Assembly: GCF_900129175.1 (NCBI RefSeq)
Contig: NZ_FQUI01000003.1
Coordinates: 1-64,000 of the forward strand
Direction of reading: 5' to 3'
Source: Marinitoga hydrogenitolerans DSM 16785
GTDB lineage: Bacteria > Thermotogota > Thermotogae > Petrotogales > Petrotogaceae
DNA length: 64,000 nucleotides
This document shows positions 7,603 through 16,144 of this stretch, piece after piece. The notes beneath the pieces are model-generated. The model searched no databases. It saw nothing but the letters and a program-made list of their open reading frames with translations, and was not told the DNA's origin. Each line of letters opens with the position of its first letter. Within the stretch, counting starts at the first letter, position 1. The position numbers and the translations under genes were made by a program.

Positions 7603-8610
7603 ATGTCCAGAGAGTATATAGTGCCAATTTTTATTCCACATGCAGGGTGTAAAAAGATTTGTGTTTTTTGTAATGAATATTCAGCAACAGGTATAAAATT
7701 AAAACCCAATATAGAAGAATTAAACGCGACATTTTATAGATATATAAAGTATTTTCCGCAAAATAAAAAAACATATATAGCTTTTTATGGTTCAACTTTT
7801 ACTGGAATGTCTAATATTCAAATGCAATTTTATTTAGATTGGGCTCAAGAAAAAATTAATAATAGTGAATCTTATGGAATACGATTTTCAACATCACCAG
7901 AAGAAATTACAGAAGAAAAAATAGAAATATTAAGAAAATACGATATCAATTTTATTGAAATTGGGGTACAATCTTTTTTTGATGATGTTTTAAAAGCTGC
8001 CAATAGACCACATGATTTAGAAGATGTATGGAACGCAATAGAATTGCTTGAGAAAAATAATATTGATTATGGCATTCATTTGATGACAGGGTTACCTAAG
8101 AGTACATATAATAAAGATATAAATTCGGCTATGATAACGACACTTTTAAAAGCAAAAAGCGTTAGGATACATCCAACAGTAATACTTAAAAATTCAACTC
8201 TTGAAAAAATGTATAAAAATAAAGAATATATTCCAGAATCTTTAGATGAGGCAGTTGAAAAAGTATCAAAAATGACTGAAATAATAGAAGCCTCAGGAAA
8301 GAAGGTAATAAGACTAGGAATATGTTTATATGGCAAAGAAAGGGAAAATGTAGTAGTAGGTCCATATCATGATTCTTTTGGTGATTTAATTAGAACAAAA
8401 ATTGCAGAAGATATAATAATTTTTTTTGAAGAGCTTAAAGTACCTATAAAATTCAAATCTAATTTTATAGGTTTTAAAAGAAAAAATTCAAAGTTGCTTG
8501 AAAAATCAAAAATAGAGTTTCATAATGAGGAATATTTTATATATAAAAATGAGAAATTTGAATATAGTGATATATTGAATAAATTAGTGGAAAATATTGA
8601 AAAAAAATAA
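7603..8610 (+). CDS. Radical SAM protein, Elp3-related (COG1243-like)
   Basis: A 335-residue protein with the radical SAM [4Fe-4S] motif C16-x3-C20-x2-C23 in PHAGCKKICVFCNEY, followed by the SAM-binding strands (FYGSTFTGM, GIRFSTSPEEIT, FIEIGVQSFFDDVLKAANR). The architecture matches the Elp3-type radical SAM domain found alone in many clostridia (COG1243). Unlike true Elp3 it lacks the acetyltransferase domain. A role in tRNA or cofactor modification is likely, but the substrate is unknown. GGGAGTGAG lies ahead of the ATG. The gene sits between two terminators, so it is monocistronic. Confidence 0.85.
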   Translation: MSREYIVPIFIPHAGCKKICVFCNEYSATGIKLKPNIEELNATFYRYIKYFPQNKKTYIAFYGSTFTGMSNIQMQFYLDWAQEKINNSESYGIRFSTSPEEITEEKIEILRKYDINFIEIGVQSFFDDVLKAANRPHDLEDVWNAIELLEKNNIDYGIHLMTGLPKSTYNKDINSAMITTLLKAKSVRIHPTVILKNSTLEKMYKNKEYIPESLDEAVEKVSKMTEIIEASGKKVIRLGICLYGKERENVVVGPYHDSFGDLIRTKIAEDIIIFFEELKVPIKFKSNFIGFKRKNSKLLEKSKIEFHNEEYFIYKNEKFEYSDILNKLVENIEKK

Positions 8611-8619
8611 AATCATCAC

Positions 8620-8645
8620 ATTGAGGCGAGAGCCTCAATTTTTTT
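8620..8645 (+). terminator. Terminator after the radical SAM gene
   Basis: attgaggc/gcctcaat stem (8620-8627 with 8632-8639), GAGA loop, then a run of T to 8645. Confidence 0.92.
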
Positions 8646-8704
8646 ATAATATATGATATAATTAAATTAAAAATAACAGAAAATATGCAAAGGAGGCCAT
8701 CAAT

Positions 8705-9799
8705 ATGCAATTTTATATGCCAACAAAGTTATATTATGGTAATGATATTATTTCTCAGCATAAAGAAGAAATGATTTTAGGAGAAAAGGCAATTATAGTT
8801 ACTGGGAGAAATTCTGCAAAAATAACAGGAGCTCTTGACGATGTGCTTTCTGTTTTAAAAGACTTTAATGTACCATATATTCATTACGATGAAATAGGTG
8901 AAAACCCCACGTATGAAATGGTTTTAAAAGGTAAAGAATTAGCAATTAAGAATGAGTGTGATTTTGTTATTGCTATAGGTGGAGGTAGTCCTATGGATGC
9001 AGGAAAGGCAATTGCGGTTTTAGCTGCTAATCCTGACTTAAGTCCAGATAATTTGTTTGATATGAATAATTATGATGTTGCATTACCAATAGTAACTATT
9101 CCCACAACAGCAGGTACAGGGAGTGAAGTGACAGAATATGCAGTATTAACAAAACCAAATGGAAGAAAAAGCGGATTCAAAAGTGATTTGATTTTTCCAG
9201 ATGTTTCTTACTTGGATTCAAAATATATGGTGAAAATGAATAAATCCTTAACAATAACAACAGCAGTAGATGCATTATCTCATGCAGTTGAAGGAATTCT
9301 TTCTAAAAAATCCACAACAATTTCAAATATTCTTGCTCGTGAGGCTATAACCTTAATATATAATTACTTACCTCAAACACTTGAAAATCCTGAAAATATT
9401 GAATTTAGAGAAAAGTTAGCAATAGCGTCAACCTTAGCAGGTATGGTAATTGCTCAAACAGGAACAATACTTCCGCATGCTATGGGTTATAGAATTACTA
9501 TCCATAAGAAAATAAGACATGGCCAAGCAACAGCTCTTTTTTTGCCTTTAATTGCAGATGAAGTAAAAAGATTTAATCCTGAAAAAACTAAAATTATAGA
9601 AAAAATATTTGGATCGTTAGAGGAGTTTGAAAAATTTTTGAAGAAAATAGGTGTATATGATTTAAAAATTGAATTTTCTGAGGAAGAACTTGAATTATAT
9701 TCTGACGAAATAATGAGTTCTTCTCATATTAAAAATACTCCTGGTGAATATAATAAAGATAAAATAAAGGAAATGTATAAAAAAATTACAAAAATATGA
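8705..9799 (+). CDS. Iron-containing alcohol dehydrogenase
   Basis: A 364-residue group III NAD(P)-dependent dehydrogenase. GGGSPMD (92-98) is the nucleotide-binding signature. Metal ligands are D189 and H193 (VDALSHAVEG), H258 (LPHAMGY) and H272 (IRHGQATAL). The enzyme would interconvert an aldehyde or ketone with an alcohol in the cytoplasm; the exact substrate is not readable. AGGAGGCC stands ahead of the ATG. A TATAAT at 8657-8662 could be its -10 element but I see no good -35. It is followed 33 bp later by a phosphoglycerate-mutase-like gene. Confidence 0.92.
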   Translation: MQFYMPTKLYYGNDIISQHKEEMILGEKAIIVTGRNSAKITGALDDVLSVLKDFNVPYIHYDEIGENPTYEMVLKGKELAIKNECDFVIAIGGGSPMDAGKAIAVLAANPDLSPDNLFDMNNYDVALPIVTIPTTAGTGSEVTEYAVLTKPNGRKSGFKSDLIFPDVSYLDSKYMVKMNKSLTITTAVDALSHAVEGILSKKSTTISNILAREAITLIYNYLPQTLENPENIEFREKLAIASTLAGMVIAQTGTILPHAMGYRITIHKKIRHGQATALFLPLIADEVKRFNPEKTKIIEKIFGSLEEFEKFLKKIGVYDLKIEFSEEELELYSDEIMSSSHIKNTPGEYNKDKIKEMYKKITKI

Positions 9800-9832
9800 T
9801 AAAATATTTAATAGATTTGAGGTGTATAGGCA

Positions 9833-10471
9833 TTGAAAATATTTCTTGTAAGACATGGTATGACAGATTGGAATTTAGAAAGAAAATGGCAGGGGAATGT
9901 CGATATAGAATTGAACGAAATAGGGTTAAAACAGGCAGAAAATTTAGGTAAAAGATTTAAAAATGAACATTTTGCAAAGGTTTATACATCCCCATTAAAA
10001 AGAGCTTATAAAACAGCGTTACCCATAGCCAAAAATATAAAAACCGAGCCTAAAATTATAAAAGATTTTATGGAAGTGCACGTATCATTATGGAATGGAT
10101 ATAATATAAATCAAGTAAAAAAGCGTTTTACTAAAGAATTTGAATTGTGGTCAAATGATCCATGGGCATTTGTTAATGGTGTGGAATCTTTAGGTGAAGT
10201 GCAGCAAAGAGGTGTCAAGGCATTAAAAAATGTAATAGCAGAAAATAATGATAATATAGTTATAGTTTCACATGCGTTATTAATTAGAACGATAATTTGT
10301 TGGGTTTTAAATTTACCATTAAATCAACATAGACATTTTATGTTAGATAATGCATCAGTTACTACAATTGAATTTAACGAAAACAAATTGAGACTATTAA
10401 ATTTAAATGAAACATGGCACCTTGATTTAGAGAAAATAATTCATCCAAAAACAGTGGAGGAAGAAATATGA
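9833..10471 (+). CDS. Histidine phosphatase / phosphoglycerate mutase family protein
   Basis: A 212-residue member of the histidine phosphatase superfamily. The catalytic RHG is at residues 7-9 (FLVRHGMTDWN), the second histidine is H147 (IVIVSHALLIR), and E81 is the likely proton donor. It could be a cofactor-dependent mutase or a general phosphatase, such as a cobalamin CobC-like or sugar-phosphate phosphatase. The start is TTG, preceded by GAGGTG at 8 nt; no ATG is available nearby. The last four bases overlap the start of the next gene (ATGA), so the two are translationally coupled. Confidence 0.88.
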   Translation: MKIFLVRHGMTDWNLERKWQGNVDIELNEIGLKQAENLGKRFKNEHFAKVYTSPLKRAYKTALPIAKNIKTEPKIIKDFMEVHVSLWNGYNINQVKKRFTKEFELWSNDPWAFVNGVESLGEVQQRGVKALKNVIAENNDNIVIVSHALLIRTIICWVLNLPLNQHRHFMLDNASVTTIEFNENKLRLLNLNETWHLDLEKIIHPKTVEEEI

Positions 10472-11178
10472 GGTTATATACCTATTTTTTACCAGAAATA
10501 AGTGTGGAAACTCATAAATATTATGTTGTTATAGATACATTGAGAGCAACATCAACAATAGCAACAGCATTATCTGTTGGAGCTGAATATATATCTGTGG
10601 TGGATAATCCTGATGAAGCATTTAAGATTAAAGAAGATAATACACTTTTAGTAGGTGAAAGAAATGCTATGAAAATATCTGGATTTGATTATTCAAATTC
10701 ACCTTCAGAAATATTAAAAAATGCTGCACATTTTAAAGATAAAAAAATAGTATTATGTACCACCAATGGCTCTAAAGCTCTATTATTAGCTAATTCTAAA
10801 GGTATTACTATTGCGACTTCTTTATTGAACTTAAAAGCAACATTGCAATATCTTATAGCAAAAAAGATAGATGATATAGGAATTATATGTAGTGGTACGG
10901 ATGGACGTGTTTCACTTGAAGATGTATTTACTGCAGGAAGGATTCTTTCCGTTTTGTCAAAACAGGATATTACTTATTTTAATGATGAATCATATATTGC
11001 ATTGAATATGGCTAATATTCCACATACGAGAATAATGCAATATTCTACTCATTCTCAAAAACTGAAAAAAATAGGGTTAGACAAAGATTTAACAATGTGT
11101 TTTAACGAAAGTTTATTAAATGTTGTTCCTATTTCAAAAATGGGGAAAAATTGTTTTAAATCAAAAATAGATATTTAA
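10468..11178 (+). CDS. 2-phosphosulfolactate phosphatase family protein (ComB-like)
   Basis: A 236-residue ComB-family protein. The family stretches VIDTLRATSTIATAL (metal-binding Asp at the start), GERNAMKISGFDYSNSPSE and TTNGSKALL are all present, as is ICSGTDGRVSLEDVFTAG near the end. In methanogens ComB hydrolyses phosphosulfolactate during coenzyme M synthesis. The rest of that pathway is not in this window, so the real substrate here is uncertain. It overlaps the mutase gene by 4 bp and is followed 14 bp later by a foldase gene. Confidence 0.88.
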   Translation: MRLYTYFLPEISVETHKYYVVIDTLRATSTIATALSVGAEYISVVDNPDEAFKIKEDNTLLVGERNAMKISGFDYSNSPSEILKNAAHFKDKKIVLCTTNGSKALLLANSKGITIATSLLNLKATLQYLIAKKIDDIGIICSGTDGRVSLEDVFTAGRILSVLSKQDITYFNDESYIALNMANIPHTRIMQYSTHSQKLKKIGLDKDLTMCFNESLLNVVPISKMGKNCFKSKIDI

Positions 11179-11192
11179 TTTGGAGGTGTAGT

Positions 11193-12857
11193 ATGAAAAA
11201 AGTAGTTTTAGTTTTACTATTAATCATGGTTAGTATTCTTTCTTTTTCAGATGTAATAGGGTATTTAACAAAAGAAGGTAAAGTTTTGCAAGATTATTCT
11301 TTAGATGATAAAATGTTTGAAATTGAGTATTTAAATAGGATTAATTCTTTACAACAAAGTGGGCAACAATATGATAAAATGAAAGAGCCATATTATAGAT
11401 TGTCAACAATAAAAGAACTTCTAAATTATAAAATTCTTGAATATTATGCAAAAGAAAATGGATATGTTATAGATGAAAATAAAATAAATCAACAAGTAGA
11501 AGATTTAGCTTCCCAATATTTAAGTAATCCTCAGACAAAAGATCAAATAATAAATTATTTTGGTTCTGAGGAAAAGCTTAAAGATTATTTAAGAAATGCA
11601 TTATCATCAAGTGAATATTATAAATATATAGATTCAACAATTGGTAAGGTTTCTGAGAAAGAATTAAATGAATATATAAAAAACAATTTTGAAGACATAA
11701 AATTAAGGAATGAAAAGATATTAACCAAACATATTTTAGTTACTGATGAGTCTACTGCAAACAAAATTTTAAGTGAAATTAAAAGTGGGGAAATTTCATT
11801 TGAGGATGCAGCAAAAAAATATTCTATAGATAAACAATCTGCTGTAGATGGTGGTAGTATAAATTGGGTCGCGAAAAATCAAGTAGTTCCAGAATATTTT
11901 GAGGCAGCATTCAATGCAAATGTTGGCGATATAGTAGGTCCTGTTAAAACAGATTATGGGTATCATATAATTAAAGTTGAAGGGAAAAAAGTATATAATA
12001 CAGTAGATGATGTGGAATCAGATAAAGTTCTTTTAGAAAATATAAAAGCAGAAGTAAAAAATAGTAAATTATATGAATGGTATACAGATTATTCAAAAGA
12101 TTTTAGTTACGCTTTAAAATATGAACCTTTAATATATGAAGATAGAATTGAAAAAGCAAAAACATTAGATGAAAAAATAGATATAGAAAAAAAATTATAT
12201 GATGCAATTAGGACAAAAACTGAAGCTCCAGAGTTATGGAAGATTAGTTATTTAAATTTAGTTAAAGAACTAAATAAGTCTTTATCAGAGATAGTTGAAT
12301 TGGAAAATATCATTTTAAAATATAAAAACAGTGAATATATTAAAATGAGCGATAAAGAAATAAGTGATAAAATTGATGAACTTGATTCGGAGATTAGCCA
12401 AATAAAAGATAAGAAAGATAAAAATGATAAAATGAATTTAAGCAAAGATTTGCAAGGGTTATATTATGCAAAAGTTATGTATCCAGAATTATTTACAAAA
12501 GAAATAGATATTAGCGATACTGAAAAATATCTGAATGAATTGAAAAGTAAAGAATTCAATGTCTTAGAAGAAATGTATATGAAAAATAAAGATATGGATA
12601 CTTTAATAAGATTATATCAATTAAATCCAGATGATCCACAAATTTCATTTGAATATAATTATACATATTATCAATATATAAAGCAATATATTCCATCACA
12701 ACCAAAAGATGTAATTCAACCGGAACTGGAAAAAATATTTCAGGCTTTTGAAAAAATAGTGTCAATCACAAATGATGAAGAAATAAAAACAAAGTCACAA
12801 AAAGTTATAGAAGAAATAAAAGTAACATTGAGAAATATGATGAAAGATAATAATTAA
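11193..12857 (+). CDS. Exported parvulin-type peptidyl-prolyl isomerase
   Basis: A 554-residue secreted foldase. Residues 1-19 are a signal peptide (two Lys, then a hydrophobic stretch ending SFS-D). Residues 20-165 are a SurA/PrsA-like helical chaperone region. Residues 176-266 are a parvulin PPIase domain (KHILVTDEST, DGGSINWVAK, VVPEYFEAAF, KTDYGYHIIKVE). Residues 270-554 are a long helical tail with charged coiled-coil segments. It would assist folding of envelope proteins under the toga. No lipobox is present. GGAGGTG precedes the ATG. Confidence 0.9.
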   Translation: MKKVVLVLLLIMVSILSFSDVIGYLTKEGKVLQDYSLDDKMFEIEYLNRINSLQQSGQQYDKMKEPYYRLSTIKELLNYKILEYYAKENGYVIDENKINQQVEDLASQYLSNPQTKDQIINYFGSEEKLKDYLRNALSSSEYYKYIDSTIGKVSEKELNEYIKNNFEDIKLRNEKILTKHILVTDESTANKILSEIKSGEISFEDAAKKYSIDKQSAVDGGSINWVAKNQVVPEYFEAAFNANVGDIVGPVKTDYGYHIIKVEGKKVYNTVDDVESDKVLLENIKAEVKNSKLYEWYTDYSKDFSYALKYEPLIYEDRIEKAKTLDEKIDIEKKLYDAIRTKTEAPELWKISYLNLVKELNKSLSEIVELENIILKYKNSEYIKMSDKEISDKIDELDSEISQIKDKKDKNDKMNLSKDLQGLYYAKVMYPELFTKEIDISDTEKYLNELKSKEFNVLEEMYMKNKDMDTLIRLYQLNPDDPQISFEYNYTYYQYIKQYIPSQPKDVIQPELEKIFQAFEKIVSITNDEEIKTKSQKVIEEIKVTLRNMMKDNN

Positions 12858-13015
12858 AAAAGCCCCTTTGACGCTTTCAGGATGAAGCCAATCTCTTCTT
12901 TAGAGAATCAAAAGAGTATTTTAATTATAAAATATAGAGTTATACAAGTTTTTTGAAAATTTTAGATAAAAACAAAAAAAAGCGCCAAAAGGCGCTTTTT
13001 TGAAGGAGTGATTAT
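12858..13015. other. Spacer with an unexplained stem-rich element
   Basis: Between the foldase and flavin reductase genes. The first 60 bases contain two short hairpins: gcttt-c...gaagc near 12876-12892, and tctct...agaga near 12893-12906. They match no riboswitch family I can recognise on either strand. The spacer ends in a proper terminator (12981-12996). Confidence 0.4.
12981..13001 (+). terminator. Terminator ahead of the flavin reductase gene
   Basis: agcgcc/ggcgct stem (12981-12986 with 12991-12996), aaaa loop, flanked by A and T runs. It is only 15-20 bp ahead of the next start codon, so that gene may have a promoter within the spacer or depend on readthrough. Confidence 0.85.
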
Positions 13016-13465
13016 ATGGGTGCTTTAGGAAAAATATATAATGCGACTTCTATTGTAACCATGAATTCAAATGGGAAAATAAATGGAATAACAGTTGCTT
13101 GGATAACTAGAGTATCGATAAAGCCACCTATGATAGCTATTTCAATAGGGAAGGAAAGATATTCTCACAAACTGCTAGAGGAGACTGATAAATTTGGTAT
13201 ATGTATTTTATCAAAAGAGCAAATGGAAATAGCGAGGTATTTTGGAAGTAGAAGTGGAGAAAAATACAATAAATTTGAAAATGTAAATTATGAATTAACT
13301 GAAAATGGAATACCTAAAATAAAAAATATTGTAGCTTTTTTTGAATGCAAAATAGTTAACAAAGCAGATGCGGGAGACCATACAATATATATTGGAAAAG
13401 TTGAAAAAGAAGAGTTATTAAAAACTGAAATACCATTATTATATGGAGAACACAAATTAATATAA
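13016..13465 (+). CDS. Flavin reductase-like FMN-binding protein
   Basis: A 149-residue protein of the flavin reductase-like family (split barrel). The pattern TSIVTMNSNGKINGITVAWI, then PPMIAISIGKERYSHKLLEET and FGICILSKEQ, matches the FMN-binding core of the family. It probably binds FMN as a cytoplasmic homodimer. The physiological acceptor is unknown. GAAGGAGTG precedes the ATG, very close to a terminator. The gene is convergent with the DUF362 gene. Confidence 0.85.
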   Translation: MGALGKIYNATSIVTMNSNGKINGITVAWITRVSIKPPMIAISIGKERYSHKLLEETDKFGICILSKEQMEIARYFGSRSGEKYNKFENVNYELTENGIPKIKNIVAFFECKIVNKADAGDHTIYIGKVEKEELLKTEIPLLYGEHKLI

Positions 13466-13487
13466 TAGCAGCTAAGCTGCTATTATA
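13461..13487. terminator. Hairpin between convergent genes
   Basis: A perfect 12-bp inverted repeat, tataatagcagc and gctgctattata (13461-13472 with 13476-13487), with a 3-nt loop. It overlaps the flavin reductase stop codon and the end of the DUF362 gene. The flanks are A/T-rich without a pure T run. Confidence 0.7.
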
Positions 13488-14595
13488 TTAATATTATTTC
13501 ATAATCTTTACTTCCAAGACCAATTTTTTCTGCATGATTTAACCCCGCTTCCCAATCAGCATTAGGATGGACAAACTTAAATTTATCTTTTCCTAAGAAA
13601 TCATGTGAATGATCTTTATAAATTTTACTTCCAGGAAGTACAGGTGCATTTTTAACTAAATCAACACTTGCCATATCAAGAGCGACAGGATCAAAGGAAG
13701 CCGCAATACCAATATCAGGAACGATAGGATAATCATTATTAGACCAACAATCACAATCTGGAGAAACATTCATAATAAAGTTTATATAAAATGCAGGTTT
13801 ATCTTTTACTATGGCATAAGTATATTCTGCGATTTTTTTATTCATTATTTCAGAAGACTCATTCCACACAACCTGTGCAGCATTATATTGGCAAACAGCT
13901 ACACATTGACCACATCCAACGCATTTTTCATAATCAATATATGCGATTTTATCTTCATTTAAATGAATGGCATCATGAGCACAATTTTTTACACAAATAC
14001 CACATCCAACGCAATTTTTTTCTACAATTTTAGGTTGAGATGTAGAATGTAATTCCAACTTGCCACCTCTTGATGCACAACCCATCCCTAAATTTTTTAA
14101 CGTTCCACCAAAACCAGCTTGTTCATGACCTTTAAAATGTGCCATAGATATGATTATATCACTATCAACTATAGCCGATCCTATTTTTGCGGTTTTACAA
14201 TATTCTAAATTAATTGGGATTTCAATATATTCTGTACCTTTTAATCCATCAGCTATAATAACCTGACATCCAGTCGATAATGGATTAAAACCATTTTCAT
14301 ATGCGCTTTCAAGGTGATCGAGAGCATTTGCTCTTCTACCAGAATAAAGAGTATTCGAATCGGTTAAAAATGGACGACCTCCCAATTCTTTAATTAATTT
14401 AACCAACCTTGCTGCATAATTAGGTCTGATATATGCAAGGTTTCCAGGTTCTCCAAAATGTAATTTAATAGCAACAAATTTATTTTCGAAATCAATATTT
14501 AATATTCCAGCTTTTTTTACTAAGTTCTCTAATTTATCAAGTAGATTCATTCCAGGTCTTGTTCTTAAATTTGTAAAATAAACCTTTGAAGCCAT
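13483..14595 (-). CDS. DUF362 protein with two [4Fe-4S] clusters
   Basis: A 370-residue cytoplasmic iron-sulfur protein. The DUF362 domain flanks an inserted bacterial-type ferredoxin with two CxxCxxCxxxC motifs: C195/198/201/205 and C225/228/231/235, each followed further on by the usual proline or alanine turn. The family is common in anaerobes and is thought to act in electron transfer, but its reaction is not established. It starts at ATG with a strong GGGGGGG site. The promoter region upstream carries a duplicated -10 block (14623-14663). Confidence 0.9.
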   Translation of the reverse strand: MASKVYFTNLRTRPGMNLLDKLENLVKKAGILNIDFENKFVAIKLHFGEPGNLAYIRPNYAARLVKLIKELGGRPFLTDSNTLYSGRRANALDHLESAYENGFNPLSTGCQVIIADGLKGTEYIEIPINLEYCKTAKIGSAIVDSDIIISMAHFKGHEQAGFGGTLKNLGMGCASRGGKLELHSTSQPKIVEKNCVGCGICVKNCAHDAIHLNEDKIAYIDYEKCVGCGQCVAVCQYNAAQVVWNESSEIMNKKIAEYTYAIVKDKPAFYINFIMNVSPDCDCWSNNDYPIVPDIGIAASFDPVALDMASVDLVKNAPVLPGSKIYKDHSHDFLGKDKFKFVHPNADWEAGLNHAEKIGLGSKDYEIILI

Positions 14596-14622
14596 AAAAT
14601 CCCCCCCTTTTTATAACCTTTT

Positions 14623-14663
14623 ATTTTTATTATAACATAAATTATTTTTATTATAACATAAAT
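14623..14663 (-). repeat. Tandem duplication of a -10 promoter block
   Basis: A 20-bp unit, attt ttat tata acat aaat, occurs twice with a 21-bp period (14623-14642 and 14644-14663). On the minus strand each copy contains TATAAT, so the DUF362 gene has two identical -10 elements about two helical turns apart. Confidence 0.85.
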
Positions 14664-14676
14664 CCATCTTGTTTTT

Positions 14677-14705
14677 TTGACATGAGAAACATTATATGAT
14701 AAAAT
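14677..14705 (+). promoter_or_regulatory. Promoter of the EamA gene
   Basis: TTGACA (14677-14682), 17 bp, TAAAAT (14700-14705), 36 bp ahead of the GTG start. Confidence 0.85.
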
Positions 14706-14741
14706 AATTAGTAAAACTAAACAAAGATGGGGGGAGTAAAT

Positions 14742-15572
14742 GTGGTTAAGGCTTATTTTTTATTAATTTTAGTTACCTTTATATGGGGAAGTACATTTCC
14801 ATTAGTAAAAATGAATGTTGGAAGCAATGATGTATATATTTTTCTTACAATGAGGTTTGCCATTGCTTCATTATTATCATTTCTTATCTGGAAAAAGCAA
14901 TCGTTTAAACATGGAGTTATAATAGGAATTTTTATAGCATTAGGATTTATTACTCAAACAATAGGGTTAACCTTAACAACAGCATCTAAAAGTGGTTTTA
15001 TAACCTCCTTATATATAATAATGGTTCCATTTTTTTCTTATTTAATAGAAAAAGAAAAAGCTCATATGAATCATATAATAGCTCTTCCCCTTGCAGCTAT
15101 AGGATCGTATTTGTTGTCAGGAGGTATTTCTGGTTTTAATTTAGGAGATTTTTTAACAGTAATATGTGCCATAGCCTTTGCATTATCAATGGTATATATT
15201 ACAAAATATTCCAAAGTTGAAAAAGAAACATCATTGTTGGGCTATCAATTTCTTATAGTTGCTGTATTAAATGGAATATTATCATTTACTAAGCCTATTC
15301 ATATTACATGGTCTATGTTTGGAACTGCTATGTTTACAGCTTTATTTGCAACGATATTTGCAACACTTATTCAATTAAAGTATCAAAAGGTTGTTTCTAC
15401 AAATACAACAGCGTTTATTTTTGTTGGAGAACCAATTTTTGCCATGTTATCAGCATATATATTTTTAGGAGAAAGAATGAACACTCAGCAAATTATAGGT
15501 GCTTTGATATTATTATCAGCTTTGATTATAGCTTCTGTAAAATTTGGAATTAAGGAAGTAAGAGAAATATAA
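14742..15572 (+). CDS. EamA/DMT family transporter
   Basis: A 276-residue inner-membrane protein of the drug/metabolite transporter superfamily with ten predicted membrane segments in two EamA repeats. The first repeat starts FIWGSTFPLVKMN and the second is around the conserved PIFAMLSAYIFLGERM. Members export amino acids, nucleosides or other metabolites; the substrate is unknown. The best start is GTG at 14742, because GGGGGAG lies 5 nt ahead. An ATG at 14727 would place the ribosome site inside the gene. Confidence 0.9.
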   Translation: MVKAYFLLILVTFIWGSTFPLVKMNVGSNDVYIFLTMRFAIASLLSFLIWKKQSFKHGVIIGIFIALGFITQTIGLTLTTASKSGFITSLYIIMVPFFSYLIEKEKAHMNHIIALPLAAIGSYLLSGGISGFNLGDFLTVICAIAFALSMVYITKYSKVEKETSLLGYQFLIVAVLNGILSFTKPIHITWSMFGTAMFTALFATIFATLIQLKYQKVVSTNTTAFIFVGEPIFAMLSAYIFLGERMNTQQIIGALILLSALIIASVKFGIKEVREI

Positions 15573-15596
15573 TAGAGACCTTAATAGGTCTCTATT
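15571..15596. terminator. Bidirectional terminator between EamA and Nudix genes
   Basis: aatagagacct/aggtctctatt stem (15571-15581 with 15586-15596), loop taat. It overlaps the stop codons of both convergent genes. Confidence 0.85.
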
Positions 15597-16120
15597 TTCT
15601 CAACATGTAAGATTTCAGCATTTTTATTTTCATCATAATTAATTTCAATAAAAAATAAACCTTTTTTTTCATATAAATATGGAAGAATCTTTTTGTCTAT
15701 ATTAGTTAGATTTTCTTCTAAAAGTTTATTTTTTTTAATCCACTTTAGAATACCTTCATTACAATAATTTAATTTTCTTTTTTTTATTTTCCCAAGAAAA
15801 ATGAACAATATCCAATTATAATGTTCTGGGCCTTCTTCAGAAGTAAAAACCTTCAATTTTAAATCATTTAATATAAATCCTGTTTCTTCTAAAAACTCTC
15901 TTCTTATAGCTTTTTCAATATCTTCGTTTGTTTCAACTTTCCCACCTGGTGGAACTAATTTTCCGGAAAAAGGTTCTTTTATTCTTTCAAGCATTAAAAT
16001 TTCATTTTCTTCATTTTCTGCATAACACATTACAGCTATTTTTTGATTATGATTTTTAAATAGTTTTTTTGTATCAAACTGTAATTTTTTCTCTTTTATA
16101 TATTTTTCCACATTTTCCAT
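15581..16120 (-). CDS. Nudix hydrolase
   Basis: A 179-residue Nudix protein. The full Nudix box GX5EX7REUXEEXGU lies at residues 60-82 (GKVETNE...RREFLEETGF). It is preceded by LVPPGGK, as in MutT/8-oxo-dGTPase-like members. It would hydrolyse a nucleoside diphosphate linked to another group; the real substrate is open. It begins 24 bp downstream of the ABC ATPase gene on the same strand and may be the last gene of that transport operon. Confidence 0.9.
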   Translation of the reverse strand: MENVEKYIKEKKLQFDTKKLFKNHNQKIAVMCYAENEENEILMLERIKEPFSGKLVPPGGKVETNEDIEKAIRREFLEETGFILNDLKLKVFTSEEGPEHYNWILFIFLGKIKKRKLNYCNEGILKWIKKNKLLEENLTNIDKKILPYLYEKKGLFFIEINYDENKNAEILHVEKIETY

Positions 16121-16144
16121 TTTTTCACCACTTTTTTGATTTAA

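Noticed and set aside
12858-13015. FMN riboswitch ahead of the flavin reductase gene
   Set aside because: The conserved RFN blocks are missing and the spacer is too short for the full fold.
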